Shown: positions 24,410-25,152 of the stretch, piece by piece | Numbering within the stretch: the first letter of the stretch is position 1 | Layout: each line of letters begins with the position of its first letter | Assembly (NCBI GenBank): GCA_905193145.1 | Contig: CAJJNP010000031.1 | Coordinates: forward strand, 1 to 25,152 | From: an uncultured Odoribacter sp. | GTDB taxonomy: Bacteria > Bacteroidota > Bacteroidia > Bacteroidales > Marinifilaceae | Direction: 5' to 3' | Length of the DNA stretch: 25,152 nucleotides | The notes under the pieces: model-generated | Seen by the model: the letters and a program-made list of their open reading frames with translations, nothing else | Databases searched by the model: none | What the model was told of the DNA's origin: nothing | Made by a program: the position numbers and the translations under genes

Positions 24410-25152
24410 ATGAAACAAAAATTTACAAATAGGGAATTGTTTTGGTTGTGGATTGCTAAAAATAGAATGCAGTCAAGCCAGTATGACAGCATAAGAGGGT
24501 GGCAGCGTTTTAATGAAAAAAAACATGATAAGCGTCATCGGATTTTTATGCCGATGGTGGCTGCCGTTATTGTTTTGTTATTTGGGATTGGTGGTATATT
24601 GTTTTGGAGTTTATCTAAACAATCTGCTGTAGTCCCTGTTGTTCAGGAAATAGAGAGAGCTGTCGGGGTTCCGGTGTTGACATTGGCTAATGGTAAGATG
24701 ATATCTTTAGTTGATGATATCAAGCACCCCATAAGAGAGTCGGATGCTGATGTTTTTGTTGGCGATTCTTCGTCGTTGATGTATGTTGTTGATAAAAAGC
24801 AAAAGACAGTAGGAGAAGAGGTTTATAATACTTTATATATACCTAAGGGGGGTGAATATTCTTTGGTATTGGCAGATGGTACACGTGTATGGTTGAACTC
24901 GGAAACAACGTTGCGTTATCCTGTGAATTTTATAGGCATGCAGAGAGTTGTGCAACTAGAGGGAGAGGCTTATTTTGAAGTGTCTCCGGATTCTTTACGT
25001 CCGTTTTACATTCAAATGAATGGTAATTCAATAAAGGTGTTGGGAACAAGTTTTAATGTTTCTAATTATACTACTGATGGAAGTTGGAATACGACCTTGG
25101 CAGAAGGAAAAGTTGAGGTTTGTAGTAGAGGAAAGTTATATACCTTAACTCC
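24410..25152 (+). CDS. FecR-family anti-sigma factor, 3' end beyond window
   Basis: The first 247 residues of an anti-sigma factor are visible. A short cytoplasmic region (FWLWIAKNRMQSSQYDSIRGWQRF spread over residues 10-35) binds the sigma factor, and one membrane helix lies at about residues 44-66. The periplasmic FecR domain follows, with GEYSLVLADGTRVWLNSET, VQLEGEAYFEVS and FNVSNY. It normally senses a signal passed by a TonB-dependent receptor and releases the sigma factor encoded just upstream. I start at ATG 24410; ATG 24401 is in frame and adds three residues. The C-terminal domain usual in Bacteroidota (DUF4974) is cut off. Confidence 0.93.
   Translation, partial: MKQKFTNRELFWLWIAKNRMQSSQYDSIRGWQRFNEKKHDKRHRIFMPMVAAVIVLLFGIGGILFWSLSKQSAVVPVVQEIERAVGVPVLTLANGKMISLVDDIKHPIRESDADVFVGDSSSLMYVVDKKQKTVGEEVYNTLYIPKGGEYSLVLADGTRVWLNSETTLRYPVNFIGMQRVVQLEGEAYFEVSPDSLRPFYIQMNGNSIKVLGTSFNVSNYTTDGSWNTTLAEGKVEVCSRGKLYTLT

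Noticed and set aside
1..25152. CRISPR arrays, tRNA or rRNA genes, insertion sequences
   Set aside because: No regularly spaced repeats, tRNA-like cloverleaf ends, rRNA conserved stretches or transposase-like proteins were recognised by reading both strands.

Overview
The window comes from a Bacteroidales-type genome (phylum Bacteroidota; family uncertain, perhaps near Odoribacter, Butyricimonas or Parabacteroides). Supporting signs are an ECF sigma factor next to a FecR-type anti-sigma factor, a TlpA thioredoxin with a DUF4369-like N-terminus, a Na+-pumping methylmalonyl-CoA decarboxylase operon of the succinate-to-propionate route, several TAnnTTTG-type -7 promoter boxes and few strong Shine-Dalgarno sequences. 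I see no tRNA, rRNA, IS element, transposase or CRISPR array.

Layout. (1) 1-852, minus: the 5' part of an AAA15-type ATPase, cut by the window edge and possibly defence-related. (2) 1147-3093, minus: a CPC-type heavy-metal P-type ATPase with a His-rich N-terminus. It is divergent from (3) 3445-4593, plus: a periplasmic TlpA-like thioredoxin. (4) 4691-11655, plus: seven tightly packed genes, namely a Pst-type ABC transporter (binding protein, two permeases, ATPase), an iron-sulfur (P)APS reductase CysH, a MoxR/CobS-like AAA+ ATPase and a CobT/CbbO-like VWA protein. (5) 11774-14985, plus: an OPT-family peptide transporter followed by peptidase T. (6) 15055-17580, plus: an M1 aminopeptidase lipoprotein. 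(7) 17656-21853, minus: mce, mmdA, mmdD, mmdC and mmdB. (8) 22305-23696, plus: an M24 Xaa-Pro aminopeptidase. (9) 23774 to the end, plus: ECF sigma factor and truncated FecR.

How the genes work together. Regions 5, 6 and 8 form a peptide-use theme: OPT imports small peptides, PepT and the M24 enzyme trim them in the cytoplasm, and the M1 lipoprotein acts at the envelope. Region 7 epimerises methylmalonyl-CoA and decarboxylates it to propionyl-CoA while exporting Na+.

The most unusual block is region 4. Its transporter looks like a phosphate system, but no phoU follows. The next gene is the sulfate-assimilation reductase cysH, and the run ends with a chelatase-like AAA+/VWA pair whose job there is unknown. 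A 13-bp palindrome sits where the -33 promoter element would be. My working hypothesis is an oxyanion (possibly sulfate) uptake and reduction operon with a dedicated AAA+/VWA remodelling machine. This is inference from gene order only.
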